A stretch of 64,000 nucleotides of DNA, from assembly GCA_935421135.1 (NCBI GenBank), contig OW285195.1, positions 4,316,701-4,380,700 of the forward strand, given 5' to 3'. Numbering within the stretch: position 1 is the first letter of the stretch; every line of letters begins with the position of its first letter. Under the pieces are notes generated by a model. That model saw nothing but the letters and a program-made list of their open reading frames with translations. It was not told where the DNA came from and ran no database searches. Both the position numbers and the translations under genes were made by a program. This DNA is from Bugulina stolonifera (lineage: Eukaryota > Bryozoa > Gymnolaemata > Cheilostomatida > Bugulidae). Positions 1 through 13,100 of this stretch are shown piece after piece.

Positions 1-133
1 ACTTAGTTTAGACGAGTGGAGAGTTGTTAGGATATTTCTGCTTCGTAAGTGGCGAAAGCAATAGCAATAATTTGTAATTATCCTCACTTGATACCCCTTT
101 TCTATTCATAGCTTTTGTTGTGTTATGTCACAG

Positions 134-3100
134 GGAGAAGCCTATACTGACTATTTGTGGTGTTGACTGTAGTCCTAAGCTCCCGCCCCTACTGTCATCA
201 TGTCTTGCTAAGCTAGGGGTTAGGTTGGTCTATACAGTGCCCCCCTACCTGATGACATCATCAATGCTAGCAGATAAATACATCTTCTTGCCTACACCTA
301 AAGGTTAGTGTGTGCATAAAAAATAATTAGTTATAGTCGTATGGAGTTGTCTAAGAGTTGTCATAAGAGGACAACTCCTTCATTAGTCAAGTTGACCACT
401 TACCATAGTTCAGTTTTAAGTTTTTTGCTCTAATAATTAGTTTTCTTTCTAGTTGTAACTCGTTGTATATTAATTAATAGGAGTGAAGGCTGTGCTCCAA
501 GCTTACACTATCTCTAAGTCTATCAAAGACCTCCACTCACTAACCAATCAGGAGAGAGTGTCTCTCAGAACTATCCTCTCCAAGCTCAGTACGTCTGACG
601 TTACTAGTGAAGATCTCGTCTTTCTCAGAGGTTAGTCTTAGAAGTGTTGTATTTATAACAGTTGGTGAATATGTGGAGCTGTTGTGTGCTGTGTGGTGTA
701 TCATTCGATGATAATAAGTTCAGTTGAGTTTGATTATCATTACTGTTAAAATACACATAATCACTGCAGTCACGTTAAACAGTGCTATTGGATCATTGGC
801 TTTATCTACATGTATGTAATTAGAGTTCAGGGTCAACCAGTTTAGTTTAAATAAGAATAATTTTATACCTTTTTGCCTAATAATGTGCATGTACATGTAC
901 TATACAATATATAATACATGTATCTGCTTATACTAGACGGGTATCTTCATATTAATATTAAACATGATGGCTATATGCTGTAGGTCTAGAGCTGTTTCAA
1001 GTGATGACATCTACATCTGCACCTGACAGAGCACCTGCTAGGCATGTCTCTGTGGAACAGGCTAAAGTAGCAGCTCCTGCCGAGTGCCCTCCTCTACCCA
1101 GTAGCTGTCAATTACTTGGTGAGTAATTAGTACTCAACTCCTCACTTGTTTTTTCTTTAGTTGGCAGGTGTCCCAAGTGTTTGATGATGTCATAGCTACT
1201 CATGACTATGTGTATGTTACCTGCTTTCAGATGTAAGAGACGCAGCCTCTAAATCACTATCAGAGCTGCTAGGAGTCCGCCAGCTCTCCAGAACTAGCCT
1301 GTTGCTGGACTACATTATACCTGCGATGGAACAGAGTGTGTGCACCAGAGATGAGATTACTCAGACTATGTTGGCTGTGCTACAGGATTTCATGTCATAC
1401 CAGTACGTTTACCTAATTTATTGGCCTTGGTACCCTGTTGGTGATACTATAATAGTACCCTGTTGGTGATACTATAATAGTACCCTGTTGGTGATACTAT
1501 AATAGTACCCTGTTGGTGATACTATAATAGTACCCTGTTGGTGATACTATAATAGTACCCTGTTGGTGATACTATAATAGTACCCTTTTGGTGATACTAT
1601 AATAGTACCCTGTTGGTGATACTATAATAGTACCCTGTTGATGATACTATAATAGTTGATTTTTCCTTGTATTTATAATTTAAAAGTTACAGTTGTTAAA
1701 CGCCACCAATTGTATGGCTATAGGATAAATGCCATACGATTGATTGTTTACATTGTAGTTTGACATTAGCTTATAAAGCCTGCATAATTATATAGTGGAA
1801 TAACAACTCCAATTATTTTCCGGCTCATTGATATCATTTATTGGCTTGTATGGAGCAGATCGTAGTAGCAACTGTTGATTCAATTAAAACTGAAGAACTA
1901 TTGTAAAAATCACCCCCTTGTTGTCAAAGGGAGGTAAATTCACACAGGGCAAGCTATTCTATTAGGTGGTCCAGTGTTCTCAGATCTACTGCACTGAATA
2001 AACTTGACTTACTGATTAGTTTGAGTATTAAAACTGATGGCTAAGCTAATAATTCAGGTTATACATTGCATTTGTGACATGATATATAATACATGTAAAC
2101 TATTGAGAACACTCGAGTTATCAACACAGGGAAGATGACGTCTCTATTGTGACCAGACTCCGTAATATTCCATGTGTGTTGAGGGAAGATAACTCTATGG
2201 TGGCAGCCAGTTATTGCTTTGACCCCACAGATCCAACAGTATCTAGTCTGCTCAGCGGGGAGGGTCTCTTTCCCCACCCACAATACTGTCTTCCCAACAT
2301 CCTTCATGCTCTAAGGCTAATAGGCAAGTCAACCCTCTTCAGTAGATACTCAATTCACTCACCAATCTGTTGTTCCATTTTGATTGGAATATCATTGTGA
2401 ACAAGGATTTGATTTTTGATGTTTTACGTTTTGCTCTTTGAACTATTTATATTTTCCTTATCACAAAATGACTGCCATAGGTCAAGATCTTGGCAAGCAT
2501 TCTAACGCCAACTTTATCTTCATCATGTAAGTCATGTGATGTTATCTATTACTAGTCCCTAGTCTATGTAAGTCATGTGATGTTATCTATTACTAGTCCC
2601 TAATCTCCGTTATGTTTGTTTCATTAGGGCTGAAGAGTAATGCCGGCATAGACTCGGCTCTCTTAATACAAACAGCTAAGAAGATTGAGGGGCTGTCATT
2701 GGAGCCAACCTCAAGTCGTAAGCTCATCACAGACAAGTCTCTCACTCTACTGAATTATCTCAACACAAACCCTCAGCTGTTGCAGTCTGATATGGGACTC
2801 AGGCTGGCATTGACCAACTGTGCATGGGTGGTACCTTGTGCCACCCGCAATCCAAGTAAGACCTCATACTATTTGGCTGTTTTCAAAATGAGAAAGATGG
2901 TTTCAGAGTCACAATAGTTTATATTCTTATTAAGCAGTTATTTTATTTATTGTGTGTTATACATAATATATTGTATGTTACAATGTATATGCTATAAGCC
3001 CTTTAGGTTTGATCTTCTAATTCATCAATTTATGCTGATTTGTCCTAATTTACTCTGAACTGTAGTCTATAACAGTCATGTAATCGACAAATTGGTATGA

Positions 3101-4114
3101 AATTACTGTATAGTTCTGTGTATGTGCCAAACTGGCTTTAAATAACTACTGTATATCCCTGCAGGTATACCGGACTCTCTCAGCTCTCATTCATCTGGGA
3201 TGTGCACAGTGACACCTGATAATATAACCAGTGGTTCCAACTGCACTCTCATAGCCTCAGTGCAGGCTATTCTACCTCTAGAAATATCTCCTAGCTTGCT
3301 AACTGCATTTGGTTGGGAGCGTCAACCACCCCTCCCTCTCATAGTGGAGAACCTGAGTAACGTTGTTAAAAGCTACAGGTTGACTATAAACATTGCTTAT
3401 TAGTTCACTACTGATTGATTTCCACAAGTTTTGCCGTATTTTAGGAAAATATCTGCCAGATGAATAATTATACATGTACATGCACTTTATAATGTGGTAT
3501 TTTCTATTAACTGACTTGGTAATGATTCTATGTCCAGAGCCAGTGAGAAAGGAGCATACATGAACATTCTAGCAGACGTCTACAAGGTCATGTCAAGGTC
3601 AAATTATGATGAGCTGTACAAAGTGCTTCAGGAAGAACAGGTTAGTACAAAAATATGTCAAGTCTGGTTCTGATAGGCTAAGTTATGTTCTACGACTCCT
3701 AAGACTGTGTCATAAGATATGCCCCATAGATTTACATGATTAATGGCCTGATGCTTTTTAGCTCTGACCTTTACATATATAGTGTCTTGATGTATAAATG
3801 TTAGCCGTGTTAGCTCTTGTGTCAAAGTGTATTCCAGAGAGTTATGCTGATGTTACAACTCGAACTTATACTTCTCGAGCATATCTACTTGAGTACTAGT
3901 ACACTGATTAGACTGATGCCCTGGTATTTTAGCTTGTGAACTGGGTATGGCACGGAGATGGGTTTGTACCAGCTAACAGGATATTGATAGAGCGTGGTTC
4001 TACCAGCTTATCTCCCTATGTATACAGTCTGCCTCCTGAAATGTCTGACTTTGTAAAGATGTTGCAGCATTTTGGAGCCTCTACTATGTGCAACAATGAT
4101 GTCCTAGTTGGTAC
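134..4114 (+). CDS. Sacsin-like gene exons 1-9: C-terminal part of the first sacsin repeat
   Basis: Exons: 134-303, 481-630, 984-1118, 1231-1402, 2130-2323, 2628-2855, 3165-3378, 3538-3640, 3933-4114. The encoded segment has the usual order of the later half of a sacsin repeat: a stretch with [12 protein letters not shown], then the helical region of exons 6-8, then the WVWHGDGF and YVYSLPPEM motifs of exon 9. The same end block returns in exons 28 and 57. Exon 5 ends at a GC donor (GCAAGT at 2324), and joining its last G to exon 6 restores an in-frame Gly. For exon 9 the better-looking donor GTACGT at 4111 gives the wrong phase for exon 10. The GTATTG donor at 4115 gives the right phase, so I used it; an unseen small exon is the alternative. 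The gene starts upstream of the window, because exon 1 opens at an acceptor in mid-codon. Confidence 0.85.
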
Positions 4115-7100
4115 GTATTGTATATAGCAAGTGCGGAATGTTTAGTTAAATGTTCTGTGGGGATATATATACACACACATACATAGGCATTGTCTATATT
4201 CTTAATCCGCAAATAGTGTACTGTTTCGGTGTTTGACATCTCATCTGTGGTAGCGTAGAGATATCTCTAGGACCACTCTGGTAATACCTTAAGGCATATG
4301 TACAGGGTAGCGAATGGTTTAGCGGTAGGCTTGCTGCCTGTAGACCTTATGGTCAGACCTTCAATTCCCACACACTTCTGTCGTGGAAGATGAGCTCTTC
4401 CACTTATAGCCCAGCTCTTGCCGGCTTCTGAGGTCCGTTAAATAAGATGGCTAAAAATATCTAAAAAACTCTTGATTAATTAAATAATATAAGTTATACG
4501 GAGCCAAAGTTTTTAAGCTGCCAAAGACCATGCGAATTGCACTAAGCTAGCAGCTGGCATATATCTATGAAGAACAAACATGACTCAGGCAATGATTGTC
4601 GAATCTTGTCTGCACAGTCATGATAATTATTTCAGGCTTTCTAAGGTGCCCTACTTTAGAAGGACTCCAGCAACAAGAAATACATAATATAGATACAGTA
4701 CGTATATTTGGGAACTTAGATCTACTGTTGCATTCGGTTATGCTGATTACATCAAGGAATACAAGCATTCGATTGTTATTCTAATTCAATCGATTTTAAG
4801 ATATTGATGATGCATTTAGAAAATGTGTATGGGTGTAACAACTTTCAACACATTTTCCAGGTATCTAGAATATGTATATTGCAAATGCAAAATAAAACGA
4901 TAATAAAACACAAAAACACGTTCTCACAGTCCTGTAACAAACACCTTCTCTTCATACTGTCAAAGGCAAGCGATTGTTGTTAGCTCAAAGTTAGTATCAC
5001 TTAACAAGGAGTGATTTGGTGCCAAAGCACATTTTCCCAAGGAAAATAATCGTTCAACTGGTGCAGTCGGCTGGTTTAACAGTCTTCCCATAGTGAGACT
5101 AGTCCAGTTTTTGATGAAGTGAACTCTATCCGCTTTCTTTTCAATCTCCAGAAGAGGAACTTTTTTTCTGGTGGTTTCTGAGGTTGTGGGTGATCGATTA
5201 GGCTCTGCTTCCTCCATCTCCCCAGTTTTGCCTTCACTACAGTTGATATGAAATCAGCCTCTTCTTCGTTTACCCAATAAAGTTTGCATTTTGGGTGAAT
5301 AGCTGCGGATACCTTAAACCATGTTGACTCCCAACTCTTTCCGAAAATGATACTGATTGGTTACCTGTAGAGCTGATACAAGTTCACTTGTATGCCTCAT
5401 ATCTGCAATGAACTCAAAATCCTAAAGAACAATTCTAAGTGTTGGTAAGAGATACCCAGCAGTTACTTCATCTTCACCTTGGAGTACATCAAGAGCATTG
5501 GCCACCGGTTTCATCCCAATTAAATATTTTTTTATTACTACATGCTCCTCATGTAGAATGAGCCTTATATCAAAATTGTGGAAGAGATTGAGCATCTCAT
5601 TGGTTTTTGATCCGCGAATTGATAAACTTGAATAAGAGCATTGTACCAACCGTTCCATCTCGTGGAGTTAGGTGTCACACACAAACGTTCCAGCATCTCC
5701 AGTCTTATCACTTGCCAAGCTGGATTTAGATCGCTTGTTGAAAACCGCTTGTAACTTTGCCATCATTGATCGAAATATGTTTATACATGTAGAATTTTGT
5801 GGTAAGTTATGCACTTAACAGTGGTGGGAGTAATTGAAGAGCATTTTAGTAAACTGTAGGCTGGTAATCCTGAAAATTGCAAAGGATTGAAGTAGAATTT
5901 GTGCAAATTGCATTGTTTATATCGAGTGCATGACAAGGAATCATTTTAGAAAGCATAATAAGAGTACAAATTGTTGTACATGAACAATAGCAATAAGAAT
6001 ACAACAAATTAATTACACTGTGTAACACTGTATCAGGAATTTGACAATAATCCAAAAAATATGTAGGAAAAAAAGGCAACTTACAAACTCCAGAGATGCC
6101 CGGAGCACGTGTGTGATCTATTCAAAGACTTGGTGACCAGTGAAGTGAATTCTAGAGCGAGAAGTGCTCAGTCACATATGCATGTATATAGCTTTACCGA
6201 AGCTAAGAAAGCTTTCATTGTTACTAATGAGCAGAACTAGTCTCATAGCATAAAAGCACCAACTCGTAACATTATTCATAAGAAATAGCCTGCAATGCTA
6301 ACACACTGGCCATCGAACACGCAATCGCCATTGAAAATTGAATGCCATTGGCGATTCCTAACCTCGCATGTATAATAATGGTACTATTCATAGTCTAATA
6401 GAATACTTCTCACACCCATATTATCTTGTCAGCATTCAACATGCAGCAGCAAAAGTGTTTCACAAAGAATTTCCTCATCCTTTTGCCGACACGATGGATT
6501 CTGCCCTGTCTAACTGGTCTTATGATCTCAGTTTCCTTATCTAAAGTGTACATATATGCAGTTAAATATAATATATAATATGGTATGAGATGCGCATCAC
6601 CTATAAATAGATTTTTTATTATTACAATGCAAACATGCTCATGCTCACCTATCAGATTTATTTTCAAAGTTTCTTCTAACTTGTTCACAAAGTCTGCAAT
6701 GACCTCTGATAGAGTTTCTGTACATTTAAAGTTTATAAGGATATGCAATTTACGAACTATTGGTAGTCATGACTACATGATAGAATCTGTCATGTGACGG
6801 CAGTCAGACTACAAAATACAAGTGATATTGACCTTGAAATAGCATAGTATTATTGAGTGTAAATGTAGATGTACTAAATTATTAGAGCATAATTTCCGCT
6901 CGTTTATAAACTTCGTAATATACATGTATATATGTATGTGTTTTATTCAACCAAAATATCGCCCCATATGGAGTGATAACACTAGGTTCTTACAAAAGGT
7001 TATTATTACAATGATACATGAAAAAAGTGAAAAAACTACTCTTTCGATTCTCAGTTCTGCATCTGGCTGGTCTAAATTTGATCGGCCTTCGAGAGGATGT

Positions 7101-10100
7101 TTTAAAATTATTAAAACTGATCCTACTAAAAAGAGGGTGGCTCTGGTCCTTAGTAATCTTATTAAAATAGTTTTGGGCTGTAGAAAATAAAACGTCATTT
7201 ACAGTAGGTAGGCCAAGAACAGATAGACGGTCCTCGTATTGCTCTATATTACCTAAAATTACTTTGGTTGCTGTCAAAACTCACTTGAAACTCCTTTAGA
7301 TTTGTACTTATAACTATAGTCAGCAGGTAGATTATCCAATGCAAGTAATTTCTTAGGAAAAAATGTTTCATATTTACAATAGCTATACCCTAAATAGACG
7401 TGAAGATAGTTAAAGTGACCTTTAGATGAATTGACTAGTGTAAGAGTTGGTAAAGGTCCTATAATATGTACATGTATCTACCAGTTATGGCTTACAACAC
7501 ATACTAAAAGTATTATAATACATAGTGTGTTAAGAATGCAATGATACTTGTGCATGCAGATGTGCATTATACAGCAGACTGTAGTGCAACTATCAACTTC
7601 TGCACACTCTTGCCTGAGGTTCTCCTGTCTCCTGGTACTGAATTTCTGCATGTGCTTCCACTTGATTACCATCGTCTACATTTCGGTACACCGGCTGAGC
7701 TACTGGTTTCTCTTCACGCTTACAGTTATCTTTGTTTTCTGAATTTCTTTCCCAGGTCCTCCCTGGATCAATGGCTTATACCTTAAACAGAAGTGAGAAA
7801 AGTTAAATAACATTATTTAGACAATAATGTAATTAGAATATTAGAATCACACATCTTGTTTATAAACTCAAAACTCACCTGAGACCTATCCAGATCTCAT
7901 TTAGATGTGTACTACAGCCAGCAGGTGAATCACTCAGTGCAGGTAATTTCTAAGGAAAAACATTTCATATCTACAACCATTTCATCTTAAACAGTAGTGA
8001 GGGAAGTTAAATAATATTTAGACGAATCGAGTTAGAATATTAGAATCACACATTACTATATATTGCCAAAAGTTGAGGACCGGACTCAAAAATTGGCAGA
8101 ATCAGCGACCTCTTGCTATGTCATCACACTTTATTTTAATTCAACAGTTCAACTTTTCTAATTGCACTAGGTTACAGTCATAATATTCTCTTTATTCATC
8201 GAAAAGTAATTGATATTTTGTGTGTCCACCCTCGTTTTGATAACTGCTGCTAATCGTCGAGGCATACTGCCTTTAGAAATTTTCCGATCAAGTTGCATCA
8301 ACGTTACTTATACCACAAAACTAATGCTAAACATACATTTTTCCTTTTTTTGTATATTTAGACAGTATTCTATAATAATACATAACTACAGTGTTTGTAG
8401 TGAATCCATGTTAGCTACTTTGTATTACTGTATCTATCACTGCTTACTATTACCCATATACATGTAAATAAAACATTGTCAACAACAGCCTAGTGCATAG
8501 GCACTAATGTGATGAAATGATTAATCAGACATCCAAAATAGACAGTTTGCATCAGCTACATAGTGTGAATCAGGGTTTGCTGAATGCGCTTGCGAAAGTA
8601 TGGAGAATTGCAGGGGGAAAGGTCTAATGGTTCAATTTCGGTGGCCAATGGGAGCTGGAACACATCATTTTTTGTTTCCTGTTGTGTATTTGTTTGGTTG
8701 TTCATGATGTCCAGAAATTTGTAGTCTTCTTGGGATAACATATCCATGTGGTCCTCATTGTCAACGTTTTGACACGTTGAATAAACCTTTTTCTTGGTGT
8801 ACGACTTTTTTGCAACTCCAAACACCGCCCAACCCAGCTCCGTTCGGAGAGCATACGGTTCATTATCTTCCCCTTTGATGGCTTCCAACGGAAAGGATGC
8901 TGTTGTGCAGTTGGCACCAAGCAGCAGACCAACTGGAATGTCCATTGGGGGTGCCAGTTCGCTGGCAAGATGGCACAGATGTGGTTGTTCTAACACATTG
9001 GCATGATTCGCAAATTCACCGGTTGAATTGGGTATGTTATTCCATTCATAGGCAGATGGCAGGTTGACCTTCCCATTGTAGAATCCTTTGACAACAATAT
9101 CTTCAAAGACGTTGACCTCTCCTTTTTGAGCTTCATTGGTCATTGTTTCCACCTCAACAGACTTTCTTCCCAGCTTCCTTGGCTTCAATTTCTCCGCCAA
9201 ATCTTTAGTTATATATGAATGATCAGATGCGGAGTCGAGGAATGCATACACCAGGATCTCCTTTCTGGGGCTGGCGGCAGTGGATGCATACACAGGCATG
9301 CCCATGTTGAAGATCTTGCCCTGCGTAGATGTCCTTGTGTTCTTGGCGGAGAGCTTGGTCGAATTGTCATTCCTTTGCGCCGAATGTGGTGGTGGAATGG
9401 AGGGTTCTTCAGTTGCACTAATGGTACTATTCAACGTCTGTGTGGCGAGAGCAGTTGTAGATGGAGATCGAGTGTCGTTGGTTCTTGCAGTAGCTTGCTG
9501 ACTATCCAGCTGTGCTGGTGCTGGCTGTTGCGTGGTGGTTCTTCTTGGCCACTCATGTCTGTATTGCTTTGATTCACGGTTCCTTTCGTCCCAGTCTTCT
9601 TTCGTCTTATGTAGGCATGTAGCATGGCCTGGTCGCTTGCACTTCCTACAGATAGACTTGTCTTTGTTATCACACTTGGCTGACACATGGCCAGGTTTTG
9701 CACACAGATAGCACAGCTTTTCAGTTGATATAAACTTGACACGTTGGCTGTAGGGCTTCTCGCCCAGCTTGAAGCATTCAGCAACAGAGTGTCTATTGTC
9801 ATGGCAGTACAAGCACTTTCTTGGTTGAGAGGAATTTGCTGTGCTAGTCACAAACGATTTGGTGTTCAATCTTCTTTTCTCAGTTCTATTCCCATTTCTA
9901 TCTGTGGTTTTCATCTGCATCAGAGGTTGAGAACACATCTCCGCTAAATCATCAACAAATAAGGCAAACTCTGGAAATTTCGGGTACCGCATCTCTGACT
10001 TTTGAAGGCGGTGAACCGTGGTGCCCCACTTTTTGCGTGCCCAGTCTGGTGGCACTCTTGCCAGTCGTTCATTAGTTTGCTCTTTATCAAGGCTAGCTAG

Positions 10101-13100
10101 GCCTGACATTGTTTTCATGGCATTTCGGCAGCTCTCCAAGTAATCAGCATACTGCTGTAGCGCTTGAGAGTCGTTGGGTGCGATCTTCTGCCACTTGTCC
10201 AGTTCACTTTTCATTGATCGAGCCACATCAAGCTTGTCGCCATATCTTGAGGCCAGTTTTTGACGAGCCTTACAGTAGCTGTGCTCTGTCCGAATTAAGA
10301 GATGCCCACGAACGCATTCTTTTGCAGGGCCTTCTAAATACTTCTTGAAGTATCTAACCTTTTCAGCGGCTTCTTCTATCCCCATAGATATCAGGTAGGC
10401 ATCAAAGTCGCATTCCCAGTCATCAAACTCCAAAGGATTTCCTCTGAAGATCTCTGGCTCAATGTCTATCTTTCTGGTCCGCTTCATCCCTTGAGTGATT
10501 TCATTAGCCAGCTGGCGGATGGAGTCGTCTCCAGATGTGTTGACTTGCGGTGAGTGATTGGCTGTCTCACGATCAATCAAATGTTGGAGCTTGTCCCAAA
10601 AGTTAACATCTTTTCCCTTAGGTGTTGTGGGTGCAGATTCAAGGTTGAAAGGCTCACTTCTGATTACCTGTTCTTCTGACTGGTGCCCATCGATTCTCAC
10701 TGGTGTAGATTCTGCAGTAGCTGCCTGTAACAGCTGCTGTGATTGTATCGGTCCAGGTGTTGCAGCATGTTGTTGCTTATGCCGTCTCTCAGTGCGTTGT
10801 TCCAACTGCTATGTTCTCTCCCTCTCCGCCAAGTACTTTTCAAACTTGCGCTGCTCCTCTTCTAGCATCTTCTTCTGACATTCTAACTCCTCTTGTTCTC
10901 TCCATTCTTCTTCTTGGACAGCGATGTCTTGCCGTATTTCTAAAATCTTTTCCGTGACTTTTCCGACCTCACCAACAAAAAATTCAAAGTGCTTTTCAAT
11001 TTTTATTTCAACTTTATTGTCAGATAGCTGTGACAACTTAACATAGCCAGATGTGATCAACTCAGCTTTTGACTCAATCTCATTAACACAACTGCCAAGA
11101 GTGTCTAATGTAACATCATCACTACGACATCTTTTAAAAATTACATCAATGGCTCGAATCTCTCTATTTATAGCAGTGTATAGTGAAAATGCCAGCTCAT
11201 TTTTCTGGCTTTCTTTGCCGATGTTGGAGACTTTCATTCTGCGCGCAGGCCTCGTTTTAGTCTGCACTGTTACTTCGCTTTCAGAACCACTGTTACACGT
11301 CAATGCGCTCACTGGTTTAATCAATGGGGCAGCTAAATCTTTGTCTGAATAGTCATCTAGGTCAATCAGGCTATCGTTTGCCCTAGCCATTATGCAATAT
11401 GGGTAACAAGCAATATTAATTCAACTGTAACTGTTTCTAATTATTGAACTAAGACAGATTGTATCAGCCACAAATCTTGATTCCTTTTCGTTTTAACAAT
11501 TACAATGCGCCAAGCGAGTAAGCATGGAAAACCGCAGCATGAACCCTTTCGCAACAGGTTTGGTCAAGGCCAAATGAACAATCCGCCAACCTATTGGGTG
11601 CAGGAACACTTATTCTTAACTCGAGATACTCAATTTTGTTTTGGCAGTTTTGGCAGAAACACTGGTTCCAAGTCAGCTTTACAAACACAAGAAATGTTGG
11701 AAATAGGCCAAAAATAGCCAATATAGAAGATGTAATTCACTGATTTAGCTCTACTTAATTGTCTAATATATTACAGTGTACAAAATTGATTCAAAAGAGG
11801 TTATCTTACACGTAGTTTTATAAGAGAGTATGTTAGGTACAAGAAAATGTTAGGTAAATGTACTTATCATAAACCAGTGTAGGTGGCTCTCTTAGATTGG
11901 TGCGTCTCTACAGCTCTACAATCTCTCAGGACAAGTTCAGGAACGGTGCAGCTCTATGGCGTTACACAGGGTAGTCTCTCAGGACAAATTCAGGAACGGT
12001 GCAGCTCTATGGCGTTACACAAGGTAGTCTCTCAGGACAAATTCAGGAACGGTGCAGCTCTATGGCGTTACACAGGGTAGTCTCTCAGGACAAATTCAGG
12101 AACGGTGCAGCTCTATGGCGTTACACAGGGTAGTCTCTCAGGACAAATTCAGGAACGGTTCAGCTCTATGGCGTTACACAGGGTAGTCTCTCAGGACAAA
12201 TTCAGGAACGGTGCAGCTCTATGGCATTACATAGGGTAGTCTCTCAGGACAAATTCAGGAACGGTTCAGGTACAGGTGTGGAGGTACAGACTGCACTAAC
12301 CAAGACTTCACTATAGCAGTTTTAATTGGGCTGCTAGTACCCTCAAGCCTATCAGGTTTAGGAACGTGGAATTCAACTGATGCCTTGTGAGTGTAGTTAA
12401 TTGTGTGTCTTTATTAACTTCCACAGGATTAACACTTTTACTCACAAATCAACACCGTGAAATCTGAAATAATATGTGTAAAATATTACTACATGTGTAC
12501 ACAACTGCATTGAGGATAATTTGGTTAAAACAACAATAATGTGCATGCACATGTAAAATATGGTTAAATAGTTGTTTAGAAATAAAATAAAATGACAATA
12601 CTTGATCTTGACCAGCTGTCATGACATGTAGTGCTTGCCAATAATAACAGGTTAATATAAACGATCATTTTAATATAATAGCATTATCAATACCAGTAAG
12701 GAATTTAGCAGTAAAAATGTTGTAGAAAATTAATAGCAAACAAACCTTTAGCTCTTCTGATAGCTTGATAAATTCAGGTTTTCTGATGGCAAAATTATTC
12801 AATATCTAGCAGTATGTTATGTTGAGAGCACATCTTGCTCTCTCAATCTAATAATTTTAACTGACTTGGATGACCAGCGCTTTCTACCAAAAAATACACA
12901 ACAGGAAACAAAAAATGATGTGTTCCAGCTCCCATTGGCCACCGAAATTGCACCATCAGACCTTTCCCCCTGCAATTCTCCATACTTTCGCAAGCGCATT
13001 CAGCAAACCCTGATTCACACTATGTAGTTGATGCAAACTGTCTATTTTGGATGTCTGATTAATCATTTCATCACATTAGTGCCTATGCACTAGGCTGTTG

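Noticed and set aside
4111..4116. GTACGT as the exon 9 donor
   Set aside because: A stronger consensus, but it leaves exon 9 in phase 1 whereas exon 10 needs phase 2; I preferred the donor at 4115 while noting the doubt.
6410..6748. A 112-codon minus-strand frame as a gene
   Set aside because: No recognisable motif, no splice partners, and surrounding DNA is decayed transposon sequence.
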